From Clostridia bacterium (GTDB taxonomy: Bacteria > Bacillota > DSM-521 > Neomoorellales > Neomoorellaceae), in the NCBI GenBank assembly GCA_030445865.1, contig JASUSV010000007.1:1-58489 (forward strand): DNA of 58,489 bases, given 5' to 3'. The notes beneath the pieces were generated by a model. That model was given only the letters and a program-made list of their open reading frames with translations. It had not been told where the DNA came from and ran no database searches. How positions within the stretch are numbered: the stretch's first letter is position 1; each line of letters starts with the position of its first letter. Shown piece by piece: positions 1 to 7,899 of this stretch. A program made the position numbers and the translations under genes.

Positions 1-160
1 CGGACTTCCCGGCAAATTCGACCTCCTGTCTCAGTTGCCGGCCTCGGGCATCCATGCCCTCGGGTCCGCCTCCGCTTTCGGCCTCGTTAAGTTTGGCTAC
101 CGCTCGGGTTTAGTCGCTCGCTTTCAAGCCAAAGCAGGCCTCCCCCGGCGAAAACTGGGG
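1..160 (+). repeat. Dispersed GC-rich element, copy A (partial, diverged)
   Basis: The stretch before the first gene has no coding signal. It matches the core of the dispersed element seen intact at 43345-43600: shared tracts include 'ttcgacctcctgtctcag' against 'ttcgacatcctgtctcag', and 'ccatgccctcgg'. The left end lies outside the window and the right half has drifted, so no terminal repeats or target duplication can be seen. It sits just downstream of the trmL stop codon. Confidence 0.55.
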
Positions 161-169
161 ATAACCCAG

Positions 170-634
170 TTAAACCATTCCCGGAAAGCCCAACTGGCGT
201 AGAGCCTCGTAAAGGACCAGGGCCACGGTATTCGCCAGGTTAAGGGAACGCAGGCCGGGAAGCATAGGCACGCGCAAGGCCCTCTCGCCGGCCTCGGCCA
301 GAATTTCCGCTTTAAGCCCCCGCGTCTCGGGGCCGAAAATTAAAAAATCGCCGTCGCGGTAGCGAACTTCGTGGTAGAAGCACCTGCCCTTGGTGGTGAA
401 GAAATAAAAGTTACCCTGGGGATGGGCTTCTTTAAAGGCAGCATAACTGGCGTGGGTTTTAAGGATTACCTTATCCCAGTAATCCAACCCGGCCCGCTTG
501 AGATGTTTTTCGTCGAGCCGGAAGCCTAAAGGGTGGACTAAATGAAGGACGGCGCCGGTAGCGGCGCAGGTGCGGGCGATGTTGCCCGTATTCTGAGGTA
601 TTTCCGGTTCTACCAGGACGACGTTAAGGGGCAT
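170..634 (-). CDS. trmL: tRNA (cytidine/uridine-34 2'-O)-methyltransferase TrmL
   Basis: A 154-residue SPOUT methyltransferase, the usual TrmL length, expected to 2'-O-methylate the wobble base of leucine tRNAs using S-adenosylmethionine. The N-terminus carries PEIPQNTGNIART, the middle FGPETRGL, and the C-terminus RSLNLANTVALVLYEALRQ, which together form the trefoil-knot cofactor site. The ATG start has a GAGGT ribosome site. It follows the DUF503 gene by 9 nt, so the two are probably co-transcribed. Family assignment is firm; the exact tRNA target is inferred from the family. Confidence 0.93.
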   Translation of the reverse strand: MPLNVVLVEPEIPQNTGNIARTCAATGAVLHLVHPLGFRLDEKHLKRAGLDYWDKVILKTHASYAAFKEAHPQGNFYFFTTKGRCFYHEVRYRDGDFLIFGPETRGLKAEILAEAGERALRVPMLPGLRSLNLANTVALVLYEALRQLGFPGMV

Positions 635-643
635 ATTCTACCT

Positions 644-931
644 CTAAATAGGGATAATTTCCGTGTGATAACCGAGAACCTCGATCTCACCGTTGGCATC
701 TAGGAAGCGTACCACTGCGGCCAGCACCCGGTCGGCATGGGCTTTTTCGTTGCTTACGCAGGCAAAGCCCAGGGAGGCCAGGTGATGGTTTTCTTGGTGA
801 TCTACTTCGGCCGCCGCGACTTCAAAGCGCCCGCGCACCCGGTCCAGGATGCTCTTTATAATCCTGCGTTTATCCTTGAGCGTCATGGCCCCCGGTAGGC
901 GCACTTCTGCCTCACAGATGCCAACCAACAT
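644..931 (-). CDS. DUF503 (YlxP-like) small protein
   Basis: A 95-residue protein of the DUF503 family, recognised from the N-terminus MLVGICEAEVRLPGAMTLKDKR and the stretch RIIKSILDRVRGRFEVAAAEVDHQENH. In many Firmicutes relatives lie beside translation-factor genes, but the molecular function is unknown. The start ATG has an ACGGAG site 9 nt upstream. It is the first gene of a two-gene unit with trmL and is divergent from the aconitase gene, with only about 60 bp between the two starts. Confidence 0.85.
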   Translation of the reverse strand: MLVGICEAEVRLPGAMTLKDKRRIIKSILDRVRGRFEVAAAEVDHQENHHLASLGFACVSNEKAHADRVLAAVVRFLDANGEIEVLGYHTEIIPI

Positions 932-992
932 TTACACCAACTCCGTCTTTTGCTATATTATAAAAGATAATCCGGAGAGGAGGAACCCCAGC

Positions 993-2912
993 TTGAGCCA
1001 AAATATTGTTCAAAAAATCATAACCAGCCACCTGGTAGCCGGCCGGCCCATACCGGGCGAAGAAGTGGCCATCCGCATCGATCAGACCCTCACCCAAGAT
1101 GCCACCGGCACCATGGCCTATTTACAACTCGAAGCCATGGACATTCCCCGGGTACGCACCGAGCTCTCGGTCAGCTACGTGGACCACAATACCCTGCAGA
1201 ACGGCTTCGAAAACGCCGACGACCACCGCTTCTTGCAAGACATCGCCGCTAAATACGGCATTATTTTTTCCCGCGCCGGCAACGGGATCTGCCACCAGGT
1301 ACACCTGGAGCGTTTCGCCGCGCCCGGTAAAACCATCCTGGGCTCCGACAGCCACACCCCGACTGCCGGCGGAGTAGGCGCGCTGGGCATCGGTGCCGGC
1401 GGGCTGGAAGTAGCCGTAGCCATGGCCGGCGGCCCCCTCTATCTTATCATGCCGGAAGTCGTACGCGTCAACCTCAAAGGGAAGCTTCCGCCCTGGGTCA
1501 GCGCCAAGGACGTAATCCTGGAAGTTTTGCGCCGTTTAAGCGTTAAAGGCGGCGTAGGCAAAATTATCGAGTACGGCGGCGAAGGGGTTAAGACCCTTTC
1601 GGTCCCGGAAAGGGCCACCATTACCAATATGGGCGCCGAACTCGGCGCCACCAGCTCCATCTTCCCAAGCGATGAAGTGACCCTCGCTTTCCTGCGCTCC
1701 GTAGGGCGGGAAAAAGACTGGGTGGAGCTGCAGCCGGACCCGGACGCCAACTACAGCCAGGTTATCGAGATCGACTTAAGCACCCTCGAGCCTATGGTCG
1801 CCAGGCCCCACAGCCCCGATAACGTGGCCAAAGTGCGGGAAGTAGGGCCTATTAAAGTTGACCAGGTGGCCATCGGCAGTTGCACCAATTCTTCTTATAC
1901 CGACCTCATGCGCGTAGCCGCCATCCTCAAGGGCAAAGTTGTACACCCCGATGTCAGCCTGGTCATTTCCCCCGGCTCGCGCCAAGTCTTCCGCATGCTG
2001 GCCGCCAACGGCGCTCTGGCCGACCTGATCGATGCCGGAGCCCGCATCCTGGAATGCGCCTGCGGTCCCTGCATCGGCATGGGACAGGCCCCGCCCTCGG
2101 GCGGAGTTTCGGTGCGCACCTTTAACCGCAACTTCCAGGGCCGCAGCGGCACGGCCGATGCCTTAGTGTACCTGGCCAGCCCGGAGGTAGCAGCGGCCAC
2201 CGCCCTGCGCGGCGTCTTAACCGATCCGCGCGAGCTGGGCGAAGCGCCGGTAGTGACTATGCCGGAACGTTTCCCGGTAGACGATAAAATGCTCATTTTC
2301 CCGCCGGCCGACGGGACCAAGGTGGAAGTGCGCCGCGGCCCCAATATTAAGCCTTTACCTAAAGCCCAGCCCCTAGCAGGCCGCATTACCGCCCAGGTAT
2401 TGCTGAAACTCGGCGATAATATCACTACCGACCATATATCCCCCGCCGGGGCCAAATACCTGCCCCTGCGCTCCAACATCCCGGCCCTGGCGGAACACGC
2501 TTTTGAAGGCGTAGACCCCACCTTTGCCAGCCGCGCCAAGAAAGCCGGCAGCGGCATCCTTGTGGGCGGGCAAAACTACGGCCAGGGGTCCAGCCGCGAG
2601 CACGCCGCCCTCTGCCCCATGTACCTGGGGGTTAAGGCCGTGATAGCCAAATCCTTCGCCCGCATTCACCGGAGCAACTTGATTAATTTCGGTATTTTAC
2701 CCCTGACCTTTGTTGACGGCAACGCCTACGAGCAGATCGAACAGGAAGATATACTCGAAATCGACCTGCAGGACGGCTTCGCCGCGGAAACCTTGACGGT
2801 GTACAACACCACCAAGGGCACTTCCTTCCAGGTACGCCACGATCTCACGACGCGCCAGCAGGAGATCATCCGGGCCGGAGGCCTGCTGAACTATACCAGG
2901 GAGAGAAATTAA
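993..2912 (+). CDS. Aconitate hydratase, short (Aquifex-type) class
   Basis: Interconverts citrate and isocitrate with a [4Fe-4S] cluster. The frame is open further upstream (to 849), but that extension overlaps the divergent DUF503 gene and is not aconitase-like. The chosen start is TTG at 993 with GGAGAGGAGGAA 7 nt ahead, giving 639 residues, the usual size of the short class. Cluster ligands are Cys297 (GSCTNSS) and Cys357/Cys360 (CGPCIGMG). The C-terminal swivel domain has GDNITTDHISPAG and GQNYGQGSSREH. With the isocitrate dehydrogenase and homocitrate/citrate synthase-family genes at 38-40 kb it would complete a route from oxaloacetate to 2-oxoglutarate. A homoaconitase role is less likely. 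Confidence 0.93.
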   Translation: MSQNIVQKIITSHLVAGRPIPGEEVAIRIDQTLTQDATGTMAYLQLEAMDIPRVRTELSVSYVDHNTLQNGFENADDHRFLQDIAAKYGIIFSRAGNGICHQVHLERFAAPGKTILGSDSHTPTAGGVGALGIGAGGLEVAVAMAGGPLYLIMPEVVRVNLKGKLPPWVSAKDVILEVLRRLSVKGGVGKIIEYGGEGVKTLSVPERATITNMGAELGATSSIFPSDEVTLAFLRSVGREKDWVELQPDPDANYSQVIEIDLSTLEPMVARPHSPDNVAKVREVGPIKVDQVAIGSCTNSSYTDLMRVAAILKGKVVHPDVSLVISPGSRQVFRMLAANGALADLIDAGARILECACGPCIGMGQAPPSGGVSVRTFNRNFQGRSGTADALVYLASPEVAAATALRGVLTDPRELGEAPVVTMPERFPVDDKMLIFPPADGTKVEVRRGPNIKPLPKAQPLAGRITAQVLLKLGDNITTDHISPAGAKYLPLRSNIPALAEHAFEGVDPTFASRAKKAGSGILVGGQNYGQGSSREHAALCPMYLGVKAVIAKSFARIHRSNLINFGILPLTFVDGNAYEQIEQEDILEIDLQDGFAAETLTVYNTTKGTSFQVRHDLTTRQQEIIRAGGLLNYTRERN

Positions 2913-2921
2913 CGAAAATGA

Positions 2922-2946
2922 GGGGCCGAAAAGGCCCCTTTTTAAT
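2922..2946 (+). terminator. Rho-independent terminator of the aconitase gene
   Basis: GGGGCC-GAAAA-GGCCCC followed by a run of T residues, beginning 10 bp after the aconitase stop codon. It separates this gene from the convergent ferredoxin gene. Confidence 0.9.
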
Positions 2947-2967
2947 CTTCCTTAGCCAGCCCTTTAA

Positions 2968-3345
2968 TTAACCGTGGATCAAGGGCGGCAGGCAGCGGGC
3001 GCAAAACCAGGCGCTTTCTCCTTTATAACGGGCAAAAAACAGGACGGCCTCGTCGTCTTTGACCCCACAGCGGTGGCAGACCGGCGCGGCTCCGCGAGCC
3101 TCGCGCTCTTTCAAGTGCCAGGCAGCGGCTTCGGCGTCAAAGGCCGGCGCCTCCCGCTCTTCAATGCTCAAAGCCCCTACCGGACAGACGTCCAAACAAA
3201 CACCGGCGCCGTCGCAGAGCTCTTCCCTCAAAACCTTGGCTTTACCGTTAATAATCTCTATAGCCCCCTCCGCACAGGGCGAAACGCAAAGGCCGCAACC
3301 GGTACATAAATCCTCGTCTATGCGAACGATCTTCCTTTTAGCCAT
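2968..3345 (-). CDS. Ferredoxin-type 4Fe-4S protein with C-terminal zinc-ribbon-like CxxC pair
   Basis: A 125-residue cytoplasmic iron-sulfur protein. The N-terminal half has [11 protein letters not shown] and a second, wider-spaced [15 protein letters not shown] motif, a layout seen in ferredoxins that bind two [4Fe-4S] clusters. The C-terminal third has CHRC and CARC about 27 residues apart, suggesting a bound metal or a rubredoxin-like knuckle. The start chosen is ATG (MAKRKIV) with GGAGG 8 nt upstream; a GTG nine bases earlier overlaps that site. It lies 84 bp downstream of nth on the same strand. The electron partner is unknown. Confidence 0.88.
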   Translation of the reverse strand: MAKRKIVRIDEDLCTGCGLCVSPCAEGAIEIINGKAKVLREELCDGAGVCLDVCPVGALSIEEREAPAFDAEAAAWHLKEREARGAAPVCHRCGVKDDEAVLFFARYKGESAWFCARCLPPLIHG

Positions 3346-3429
3346 TAAATACACCTCCGCTTGCTTTTTATTTTAACCAATCCCGGGCAAGCGGCTGTGA
3401 TCTACAGGAACAACCGAACGTGACCTAGA

Positions 3430-4074
3430 TCACTCTCGGCCTTGGCGCGTATATCCAACACAAAGATCGGACAAAAAACATTCCTGGCATTTAGGATTAC
3501 GCGCCTTGCAGACTTCGCGCCCGTGCTGGATCAAAAGGTGGTGAACCAGGCCCCGGCTCCCAGATGGGAGGACCTGCATAAGTTGATCTTCTGCCTGGCG
3601 TACATTTCTGGCCTTGGTCAACCCCAGGCGGTTGGCTACTCGAAAGACATGGGTATCAACAGCAATGACATCCTGCCCAAAAGCGTTGCTTAATACCACT
3701 AAAGCTACTTTGCGGCCTACGCCGGGCAGGCGCAAAAGTTCTTCCAGGCGGCCGGGCACTTTCCCCCCGTATTTTTCCACCAGCATCCGGCTAAGAGCCA
3801 CGAGCTGGCGGCTTTTAGCACGGTACAGGCCGATACTTTTTATCTCTCCGGCCAGTTGCTCCGGCTCGATAGAAGCCATGGTCGCAGGAGTAGGGTATTT
3901 TTTAAAGAGGCTGGCCGTCACTCTGTTCACCTGGCGGTCGGTGCTCTGGGCCGAAAGCACAGCCGCAACCAAAAGCTCAAAAGCATTCCGGTAGCTCAAG
4001 CCCGAACGGGCTTCAGGGTAACGTTGCCGCAGCCTTGCCAGAATTTCCTCTACGCCAGCATTATTTAAATGCAT
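3430..4074 (-). CDS. nth: Endonuclease III
   Basis: A base-excision repair glycosylase and AP lyase acting on oxidised pyrimidines. The 214-residue length is typical. The helix-hairpin-helix LPGVGRKVA carries the catalytic lysine (Lys122), VDTHVFR carries the catalytic aspartate (Asp140), and the [4Fe-4S] loop C-X6-C-X2-C-X5-C is complete (Cys189, 196, 199, 205). The start is ATG with GTGAGG upstream. Its promoter would have to lie in or near dispersed element copy B, which occupies the upstream interval. Confidence 0.96.
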   Translation of the reverse strand: MHLNNAGVEEILARLRQRYPEARSGLSYRNAFELLVAAVLSAQSTDRQVNRVTASLFKKYPTPATMASIEPEQLAGEIKSIGLYRAKSRQLVALSRMLVEKYGGKVPGRLEELLRLPGVGRKVALVVLSNAFGQDVIAVDTHVFRVANRLGLTKARNVRQAEDQLMQVLPSGSRGLVHHLLIQHGREVCKARNPKCQECFLSDLCVGYTRQGRE

Positions 4075-4107
4075 AAACCAGCCTCACCCAACAGAGAATA
4101 GAAAAAA

Positions 4108-4361
4108 GGAGTCCTCCGAAAGAATGAACAATGCCGGGGATGCTGGCGTAAGGCGACTTTGGGCGAGCCTTGTGAGCCGTTGGCGAGACCGAGCCCGGAG
4201 GCGGGGCCGAGGACAGAGAGGCCTGCGGCCGGCCACTGAGGCAAGGATGCCGAATTGGCCGGGAACCCCGCCGGAGGGCGACGGGGAGCCATACGGATCG
4301 CTGGCGAGCCCGAAAGATACCGTCGCCCGCGCCCCGGCACGAAGAATGGTTCGGAAGCGTG
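4108..4361 (-). mobile_element. Dispersed MITE-like element, copy B (reverse orientation)
   Basis: About 254 bp with the same sequence as copies E and F but inverted. The ends match the family: CCGAAAGAATGAACAATGCCGGGG on the left is the counterpart of GCCCCGGCACGAAGAATGGTTCGG on the right. Flanking A-rich octamers are only similar, so the target duplication has decayed. It fills the 312-bp gap between nth and the thiamine-binding-type gene. Open frames inside are products of its GC-rich sequence, not genes. Confidence 0.8.
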
Positions 4362-4386
4362 AAAAGAAGAGGGGAGAGAAACCTCA

Positions 4387-4623
4387 GTGCTCTGCGCAGA
4401 AGTAAGCCTCTATCCCCAAAAAACCACCCAGGCCAGTGAAATCATTAATACCTCGGTTCAATCATTGGCCAAACATGGGGTCAATTTTGAAGTGGGCAGC
4501 ATAAGCACCCACCTGCACGGGACAGATGAACAGGTCTGGTCGGCGCTCCGCTCCATGTTCGACCTGGCCAAAGACAAAAGTGAAGTAAGCATGGTCGTTA
4601 CCCTCTCTAACGCCGCGCATTAG
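4387..4623 (+). CDS. Thiamine-binding (YkoF/MTH1187-type) small protein
   Basis: A 78-residue single-domain protein. It starts at GTG with GGGGAGAG 8 nt upstream and reads MLCAEVSLYPQKTTQASEI, with a central HGVNFEVGSISTHLHG and the end VSMVVTLSNA, typical of the small ferredoxin-like thiamine/hydroxymethylpyrimidine-binding domain. The likely role is carrying or sensing a thiamine-type ligand; no thiamine genes are nearby. It begins 25 bp after dispersed element copy B, so its transcription probably starts in or through that element. The family call is by eye. Confidence 0.65.
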   Translation: MLCAEVSLYPQKTTQASEIINTSVQSLAKHGVNFEVGSISTHLHGTDEQVWSALRSMFDLAKDKSEVSMVVTLSNAAH

Positions 4624-4664
4624 AAAAGGCCCTGGAACTGCGCACCGGGCAGTCGGATTAAAGG

Positions 4665-6260
4665 CTAACCTGCCGCGGCAATTTGACCGTTACCCGGTCC
4701 CGCCTCGATGACCTCTTGCTGTATACCTTCAAACCTGGCAAAGTTTCGGCAGAACCTCCCGGCCAGCTCCCAAGCCGCGCGGTCGTAAGCCTCTTTATCT
4801 TCCCAGGTCTGGCGCGGGTCCAGAATTTCGGCTGGGACGCCGGGGCAAGAAACCGGCATCAAGATCTTAAAAACGGGGTGCGGCCTGTATTCAACCTTTT
4901 CCAGACTCCCGTCCAAAGCCGCCCGCACCATAGCCCGCGTAAATTTCAGGTTTATACGATGGCCTACTCCATAGGCACCGCCGGACCAGCCGGTATTGAC
5001 GAGGTAAATTTTAGTCCGGTGCCTCTGTATACGTTCCCCCAGCATCTGGGCGTAAACTGTAGGGGGCAAAGGCAGGAAAGGAGCGCCGAAACAAGCTGAA
5101 AAAGTGGCTTCGGGTTCGGTAATACCCCGTTCGGTTCCAGCCAGTTTGCTGGTATAACCCGAAAGAAAGTGGTACATGGCCTGTTCCGGGGTTAACTTAG
5201 CAATAGGCGGCAGGACGCCGAAGGCATCGGCCGTAAGAAAGATGATCGTTTTTGGGTGACCGCCCACCCCTGGGATTACGGCCCCGGGGATAAAATCTAC
5301 AGGATAGGCCGCCCGCGTATTTTCCGTCAAAGTGTCGCTGTCGAAATCTACCACCCGCGTCTCCGGGTCTACAACTACATTCTCCAGCACGGCTCCAAAG
5401 CGTATGGCCTCCCAGATCTGCGGTTCGTTTTCCCGCGAGAGGCGAATGCATTTGGCGTAACAGCCGCCCTCCAGATTGAAAATACCGTCGTCCGTCCAGC
5501 CATGCTCGTCGTCGCCAATCAAAAAACGGTCCGGATCAGCCGAAAGGGTAGTCTTACCTGTTCCGGAGAGACCGAAAAAGAGGGCAACACCGCCGTCTCT
5601 GCCCACATTGGCCGAGCAGTGCATGGGCAGAACGCCTTTTTGGGGAAGGAGGTAGTTCATTGCCGTAAACATAGATTTTTTAATCTCCCCGGCGTAACTG
5701 GTACCGCCGATAATGACTACTCTTTTTTCAAAGTTTAAAATTATAAAGGCTTCCGACCGGGTGCCATCCAGTTCCGGTGTGGCCCGGAACCCAGGGGCGC
5801 TGATGACAGTAAATTCTGGTAGGTGACTTTCCAGTTCTTCCGGGGTAGGGCGTAAGAATAGCTGGCGGGCAAAAAGATTCTGCCAGGCGAACTCATTAAT
5901 CACGCGTATGGAAAGGCGATAACGCGGGTCTGCCCCGCAAAAACCGTCAAAAATAAAGAGGTCCCGGCGCTGCAGGTAAGCAGTCAGGCGCGCATACAGG
6001 CGATCAAATTTTTCCTTACTGATGGGGCGGTTGACAGACCCCCAGGCTATTTTTTCATGCACTCCCGGTGTATCCACGATAAATTTGTCCTTCGGCGAGC
6101 GGCCGGTATATTTCCCCGTCCTAACATTGAGGGCCCCGCTCGGCGTAAGAATGCCTTCACCGCGGGCCAGAGCCATCTCAATCAGGCGGGCTACCGGCAA
6201 GTTGTAGTAAATTTTTCCCGGCTGGCTAATACCCAGTTCCTCAAGCCCCAACAATTGCAA
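4665..6260 (-). CDS. pckA: Phosphoenolpyruvate carboxykinase (ATP)
   Basis: Interconverts oxaloacetate and PEP with ATP/ADP. The 531-residue length is normal. The P-loop [11 protein letters not shown] is at about residues 230-240, the metal/substrate motif IGDDEHGW follows, and [15 protein letters not shown] is near residue 375. The start is TTG (reading MQLLGLEE) with a GGGGGG ribosome site 11 nt upstream. A good sigma-A promoter lies 70-100 bp before it. In an acetogen-like metabolism it would link the partial TCA branch to gluconeogenesis and the glycogen genes nearby. Confidence 0.96.
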   Translation of the reverse strand: MQLLGLEELGISQPGKIYYNLPVARLIEMALARGEGILTPSGALNVRTGKYTGRSPKDKFIVDTPGVHEKIAWGSVNRPISKEKFDRLYARLTAYLQRRDLFIFDGFCGADPRYRLSIRVINEFAWQNLFARQLFLRPTPEELESHLPEFTVISAPGFRATPELDGTRSEAFIILNFEKRVVIIGGTSYAGEIKKSMFTAMNYLLPQKGVLPMHCSANVGRDGGVALFFGLSGTGKTTLSADPDRFLIGDDEHGWTDDGIFNLEGGCYAKCIRLSRENEPQIWEAIRFGAVLENVVVDPETRVVDFDSDTLTENTRAAYPVDFIPGAVIPGVGGHPKTIIFLTADAFGVLPPIAKLTPEQAMYHFLSGYTSKLAGTERGITEPEATFSACFGAPFLPLPPTVYAQMLGERIQRHRTKIYLVNTGWSGGAYGVGHRINLKFTRAMVRAALDGSLEKVEYRPHPVFKILMPVSCPGVPAEILDPRQTWEDKEAYDRAAWELAGRFCRNFARFEGIQQEVIEAGPGNGQIAAAG

Positions 6261-6327
6261 TATTTAACCAACCCCCCTGTACAAGCGGTCAAAGATAAAG
6301 TTAACACAAATGGAACGAATTCATCAA

Positions 6328-6357
6328 ATTTTACCCCAAGGTTCACAAAAATGTCAA
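6328..6357 (-). promoter_or_regulatory. Sigma-A promoter for pckA
   Basis: On the minus strand TTGACA (6357-6352) and TAAAAT (6333-6328) are separated by 18 bp. The -35 lies just inside the 3' end of the upstream CPBP protease gene, so pckA can be transcribed on its own. Confidence 0.7.
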
Positions 6358-7071
6358 TAGCTGGCTGCTGAACGCTAATAGCTCATGGCTAAAATATAAT
6401 AGCAGCAGCATCAAGGTATTCCAAACCCCGTGGGCCACAAAAGGAGCAAGAAGCGAGCCGGTCCTTTCGTAAAGATAGGCGAGGCCGGCCCCTCCCAGGA
6501 CCAGAGGCAAAAAACGGATCGGATCAAAATGCAGGAGGCCAAAAACGGCCCCGTTCACCAGCAAAGCCGGGGCCAAACCCCAGCGGGAGCGCAGAACCGG
6601 ATAAAGAAAACCCCGGAAGTAAGCTTCTTCGCCGGCCGGAGCCAGGAAAGAGGCCAGGAAAAAAGGTAAGATTAAGTCCTTTGGACTTTTAGCCTCAACT
6701 ATGAGGCGGGCAAAAGGCTGGGGAGCCGGAGGGGTTGTGACCCATAGCTGGACCATATAACTGACCAATATTATTGATAAAAACAGGAAAAACCCTCCGG
6801 CCAGGCCACTTAAAAGCGCCCGCCCTGACCCCGGCTTCTTAAGCCCCAGCGTTTCTGCACCTTTACCGTAACGTACCCGGATAAAATAATAAAGGCCGGA
6901 AAAGACGACGATAGCCTGAATCAGCCCGATTAACAAGAACTGGTGTTTAAGTGACAAAATTATTCTTCCCATACGTAATACCCAACCGGTTCCGTAACCT
7001 GCTGCAGCTAGGCCAGCGAGTAGAAAAGCGCAATCTCGTAAGTTCCAGGGAGGATTAGATATTTTTTCCAA
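6343..7071 (-). CDS. CPBP-family intramembrane metalloprotease
   Basis: A membrane protein of about 242 residues with roughly seven hydrophobic segments. It has the glutamate pair of the Rce1/CPBP family (EEAYFRG), the first histidine motif FGLLHFD and the second HGVWNTL, so the active-site metal ligands are all present. Substrates of these proteases in Firmicutes are mostly unknown; some act on anti-sigma factors or peptides. The TTG at 7071 is preferred because AGGTGG lies 5 nt ahead; the GTG at 7080 overlaps that site. It precedes pckA on the same strand, but pckA has its own promoter. Confidence 0.85.
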   Translation of the reverse strand: MEKISNPPWNLRDCAFLLAGLAAAGYGTGWVLRMGRIILSLKHQFLLIGLIQAIVVFSGLYYFIRVRYGKGAETLGLKKPGSGRALLSGLAGGFFLFLSIILVSYMVQLWVTTPPAPQPFARLIVEAKSPKDLILPFFLASFLAPAGEEAYFRGFLYPVLRSRWGLAPALLVNGAVFGLLHFDPIRFLPLVLGGAGLAYLYERTGSLLAPFVAHGVWNTLMLLLLYFSHELLAFSSQLLTFL

Positions 7072-7083
7072 TTTGACCACCTC

Positions 7084-7266
7084 TCAGTTTTTTTCGAGAA
7101 CTGGCCCAACTTCTCCTGCATGGAGAATAATCCCGTGGTATTCTCTTAGCTTCTTTTCCTGATTTTTATTTATAACTGACAGCAATAAATTGCTTTCTTC
7201 TGGAGATAATAAGCCAAGAAGAAAGTCTTTAGCATTATTCCACCAATACCCCCAGATTATCAACAA
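7084..7266 (-). CDS. Possible small protein, unknown
   Basis: An open frame of 60 codons immediately upstream of the CPBP gene, reading MLIIWGYWWNNAKDFLLG at the start and ending in EVGPVLEKN. The composition is protein-like (charged, with helical LLSPEESNLLLS), but no ribosome site is visible before the TTG start and no family is recognised. It fills most of the 200-bp gap between divergent genes, so it could also be fortuitous. Confidence 0.25.
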   Translation of the reverse strand: MLIIWGYWWNNAKDFLLGLLSPEESNLLLSVINKNQEKKLREYHGIILHAGEVGPVLEKN

Positions 7267-7280
7267 AGGAGAACGCCGGC

Positions 7281-7895
7281 ATGGTAACCCTGGTATTTAT
7301 AATTTTGCTTGCCTTACTTGCCGGATTTCTAGGCCTTTACTGGCGAAGATTGTTTCCCCGCCCGGCTGCCAAGCTGCAGACCGGCACCCAAGAAACAGAA
7401 AGTAAACCCGGCGAATTACCGGCAAGTTACGGAAAAGATCAAATAGTAGTAATGGTCAAAGACCCCTACTGGCTTTATGCCTACTGGGAGATTACCGATA
7501 AAAAAAGGGCGGAATTCCGCCGCCAGTTTGGGCCAGATTCCTGGGAAAAATCCCAACCCATGTTAAGGGTCTATGACTTAACCCATAATCTTTATGATTT
7601 TTTACACGCCCCCTTTTTTGAAATAGCTATTACTGAAAATGCCGATAACTGGTATATTCAGGTCAACCGGCCATGCCATACTTTTTGTGTAGATATCGGG
7701 CGCCTGTTGCCTTTACACGGTTTTGTTACTCTGGCGCGCTCCAATATAGTTACGACGCCGGCCGATCAGCCCAGCAGCAAGATCGACCCCTTGTGGCCGC
7801 CCCTTCAGGCGTGTTGGGAAGCTGTCGCCCAACAGCGCGGGCTGCCACCAGGTATCAGTTCGGCAGAACTCCTGGCCTTAATTAGAAAGGATTGA
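7281..7895 (+). CDS. DUF4912 protein with N-terminal membrane anchor
   Basis: 204 residues: a single hydrophobic N-terminal segment (TLVFIILLALLAGFLGLYW), a low-complexity linker to about residue 50, then a DUF4912 domain marked by VMVKDPYWLYAYWEI and a central LRVYDLTH. DUF4912 proteins commonly sit next to GH57 genes, as here (4 bp before the branching enzyme), and may be polysaccharide-linked, but their function is not established. The ATG has AAAGGAG upstream. Confidence 0.82.
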   Translation: MVTLVFIILLALLAGFLGLYWRRLFPRPAAKLQTGTQETESKPGELPASYGKDQIVVMVKDPYWLYAYWEITDKKRAEFRRQFGPDSWEKSQPMLRVYDLTHNLYDFLHAPFFEIAITENADNWYIQVNRPCHTFCVDIGRLLPLHGFVTLARSNIVTTPADQPSSKIDPLWPPLQACWEAVAQQRGLPPGISSAELLALIRKD

Positions 7896-7899
7896 AGCG

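Noticed and set aside
849-992. Long N-terminal extension of the aconitase frame
   Set aside because: It overlaps the divergent DUF503 gene, is unlike aconitase, and a TTG with a strong ribosome site at 993 gives the normal length.
4124-4405. Open frame within dispersed element copy B (and similar frames at 15824-16027, 43326-43634, 46223-46528)
   Set aside because: All are Arg/Pro/Gly-rich readings of the GC-rich repeat, without ribosome sites, and differ in frame between copies.
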